A program made the position numbers and the translations under genes. From contig SRSI01000038.1 in assembly GCA_005656395.1 (NCBI GenBank), forward strand, positions 248,001-312,000: DNA of 64,000 bases, given 5' to 3'. The notes beneath the pieces were generated by a model. That model was given only the letters and a program-made list of their open reading frames with translations. It was not told the DNA's origin and searched no databases. This document shows, one piece after another, positions 63,101-64,000 of this stretch. Position 1 is the stretch's first letter; every line of letters begins with the position of its first letter. Source of the DNA: Strongyloides papillosus. Its lineage: Eukaryota > Nematoda > Chromadorea > Rhabditida > Strongyloididae.

Positions 63101-63980
63101 CTTCCCAAGTCTTGGCTAACTGGAGTGCTATAGATTGGTTGTGATAAGATGATCCATAGGTCTCATAGTTCTTATTTTGTTCAGTGAAATTAAAATGCTG
63201 TTCTTCAGCAACCATGGTTGGAACAATTTGACTGTCATTCACTATGAAAACACTCGGGAATTTTTCACGAAGACTTTTATCAGAAGCAGCTATGAATTCA
63301 TCCAAATATTTTTGCTTATCTTGGTCGACGATAACAGATTCAGCACATAAAGCGTAAGTTTTAGATTCTTCGTTTGAATTTATATTGATTCCATACTGGA
63401 ACACTTTTAGATCATTAAAAGTGATGTCATCGTGTGTAGTCGGTGAGAATTCACTGGGTGTGATCAAAAAATTTAAAGAATTAGTGTTTTTAATATTACA
63501 TTTACCTGTTACAGACCAGTTGATCGCTCCGTCTGTATGATCAACAATAGCACCGTACTTCTTAAGCATGTCTCTCCCAAGAAGGATGTCAAAGTTGTGG
63601 TAGTGTGAGTTGAATATCAATGGGTGCTTCAGATAGATCGAATTATCTTCTATCGTTAGAAATCTTTTCTCTTTCGCTCTCTTGACAGCTGTTATTCCTT
63701 CAATTATCTTAATAGGAACTTCAGAACCTTTTTTATCCGACATTTTTAATAGATACTGGAGATTGTCGCTGATCGAAGTGAAGGTTGATCCGGAATCTAT
63801 AGCAATGACAACAGAAATATTTGAAATTTTTCCACTTTTATATATCAGACCTGGGGCGTCACTTAAGCTAGCATCCGAATCACTGTCATCTTGAGAGGAT
63901 TCTAAATATTCATTTTTATCAAATACCGTATTACATTCTTTTTCAACTGAAGTCAATAAGTTATTCGGTGAATCACTCAT
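60198..63980 (-). CDS. Pol polyprotein of a third Ty3-type element, running off the window
   Basis: The 1260-residue frame is uninterrupted. ATG 63980-63978 is the first in view, but the frame is open to the window edge, so gag or more of pol may lie beyond. An acidic N-terminus is followed by protease (IAIDSGSTFTS, about 57) and RT with YHDDMLIM (about 435, His at the variable position). RNase H has IRVDASSTEIGG, SSTYLELKEIAS and ILIDHKPLE. A charged linker follows with AT-hook-like SRGRPRV and VGKPKKG. The integrase has HSQGHYS...CNTCLIRK, MDLITSRT, IRTDGDGQF and NAIVENKIK. It differs clearly from the other two pol types here. Probably recent, since no stop is seen. Confidence 0.92.
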   Translation of the reverse strand: MSDSPNNLLTSVEKECNTVFDKNEYLESSQDDSDSDASLSDAPGLIYKSGKISNISVVIAIDSGSTFTSISDNLQYLLKMSDKKGSEVPIKIIEGITAVKRAKEKRFLTIEDNSIYLKHPLIFNSHYHNFDILLGRDMLKKYGAIVDHTDGAINWSVTGKCNIKNTNSLNFLITPSEFSPTTHDDITFNDLKVFQYGININSNEESKTYALCAESVIVDQDKQKYLDEFIAASDKSLREKFPSVFIVNDSQIVPTMVAEEQHFNFTEQNKNYETYGSSYHNQSIALQLAKTWEDAGIIEEGEPDNGITHPVKLIDKQKDSSDDNKNVDITSRYRLVCDFRCINEFTHKHCEISMNITNSILTNRPFVFCSKLDFKTAYGQIKLHSSNTRSFNITIGHKKFNYLTLPQGARNSATLFKIVMMNLFQDLFEQQHLQWYHDDMLIMTHADSQSPLTIDDEIRKAQEHCDLLELVFQRMESKNVKVSQIKSQLFQKSVSYLGFTLTRTGWRPSIQSVNRILNRGRPDSRESLRRFLYASNYFFICIPNFSVIASSLYDLINTKSKKKFVMQTHHLDAYHKIARSLCDVNHKLYFGDPNADYIIRVDASSTEIGGSISQNLFDAETNTIREVPLGFVSFRLPKVVRRRSSTYLELKEIASVLEYYKFLLENCPGKIRILIDHKPLEKLRYTASMSKHVELLSHIDKFNCIFEYSPGKLHFMPDWLSRIENEKLLHDDESGDDEKGYDDSNEQFNSLTCLLVKHSRGRPRVLKEKDNEILIKRKVGKPKKGESSLTKQCHEKVNVTNKEKEHSDDELNIVELNEKNDMSNTEKNDDDNDIHITELNKKEKSSLYKILRSNILFSFDELKMEQEKDDNFQRAVKNRNFLNYDVRVNDNDIIQICKTNLEKGEACDDKNWKTLIPLSLAEKVIKMAHSQGHYSFIKTLSAINYFCYIPQPGKMIKKILNNCNTCLIRKSGHHHQPSNKTIDLSCYPFDRLSMDLITSRTIDQICHHRYILVVCDECTKYVWVLPLLSKEGSEIIDTLIKNIFTKGALPSVIRTDGDGQFRGSHFTDAMKELDVKLELSTAYDSNSNAIVENKIKSVNKVIHSLTEDYPTTSFCQLLDLVSHFINNSRVIGMQMTPVEMMFGISPRTTLSNILDHNSILKYIDRSDNLNEWLNSITMIRRILNDQYIQYRQNVNNKKKEKYDTFEVRDTFYFRRSREHKFDKNYTPHVVLKNLRTKVLYKSGNKSLETSKAKIKKLHVS

Positions 63981-64000
63981 AACAAGATTGTTCTTTGGGA

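Overview
The window is AT-rich eukaryotic nuclear DNA, almost certainly from an animal. It has three intact Pol III tRNA genes (one with an intron), protein genes with very short introns (35-39 nt), a broken copy of the SLC49/FLVCR-like transporter family, and a mix of Ty3-type LTR elements, AP-endonuclease LINEs, a restriction-enzyme-like (RLE) LINE, mariner remnants, foldback DNA and MITEs. The introns and mobile elements suggest a small-genome invertebrate such as an arthropod or nematode; I cannot name the organism. Nothing resembles a bacterial operon.

Layout. 1-4.8 kb: gene crumbs, a copy of an interspersed repeat, and a decayed zinc-finger-like gene broken by a foldback element. 4.8-8.7 kb: a minus-strand Ty3-type element with very short LTRs. 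9-15.3 kb: a local family of secreted proteins, one intact two-exon gene (12.9-14.0 kb) between two pseudogene copies, with two inverted-repeat elements inserted around it. 15.6-18.6 kb: a stretch bracketed by paired ~45-bp motifs. 18.8-19.7 kb: the transporter pseudogene. 20.8-27.0 kb: a host reading frame split by an intact, very recent Ty3-type element with identical 215-bp LTRs and a 4-bp target duplication. 27.4-28.5 kb: an unknown three-exon gene. 29.3-31.4 kb: four tandem copies of a ~522-bp satellite. 31.6-36.1 kb: a second very recent LTR element with identical 152-bp LTRs and a 5-bp target duplication.

36.4-39.5 kb: tRNA-Ala, tRNA-Tyr and tRNA-Glu. 40-43.2 kb: LINE A. 44-48.8 kb: an inverted-repeat element carrying palindromes, directly beside an intact RLE-type LINE that sits in the A box of a tRNA-Glu copy and is flanked by a perfect 17-bp duplication. 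50.5-56.2 kb: repeat copies and LINE B. 56.2-59.4 kb: LINE C, joined to a mariner remnant. 60.2-64.0 kb: pol of a third Ty3-type lineage that runs off the window.

The window works mainly as a landing zone for mobile DNA; few genes look intact. Two elements stand out. The LTR element at 31.6-36.1 kb has an RNase H next to its RT that has lost key catalytic residues, and a second, complete RNase H after the integrase. The RLE LINE at 44.9-48.7 kb appears to use a tRNA gene as its target. Many frames are broken by single-base indels, often in A or T runs, or by TGA at a tryptophan position; these look like decay in an AT-biased genome, although some could be base-calling errors.
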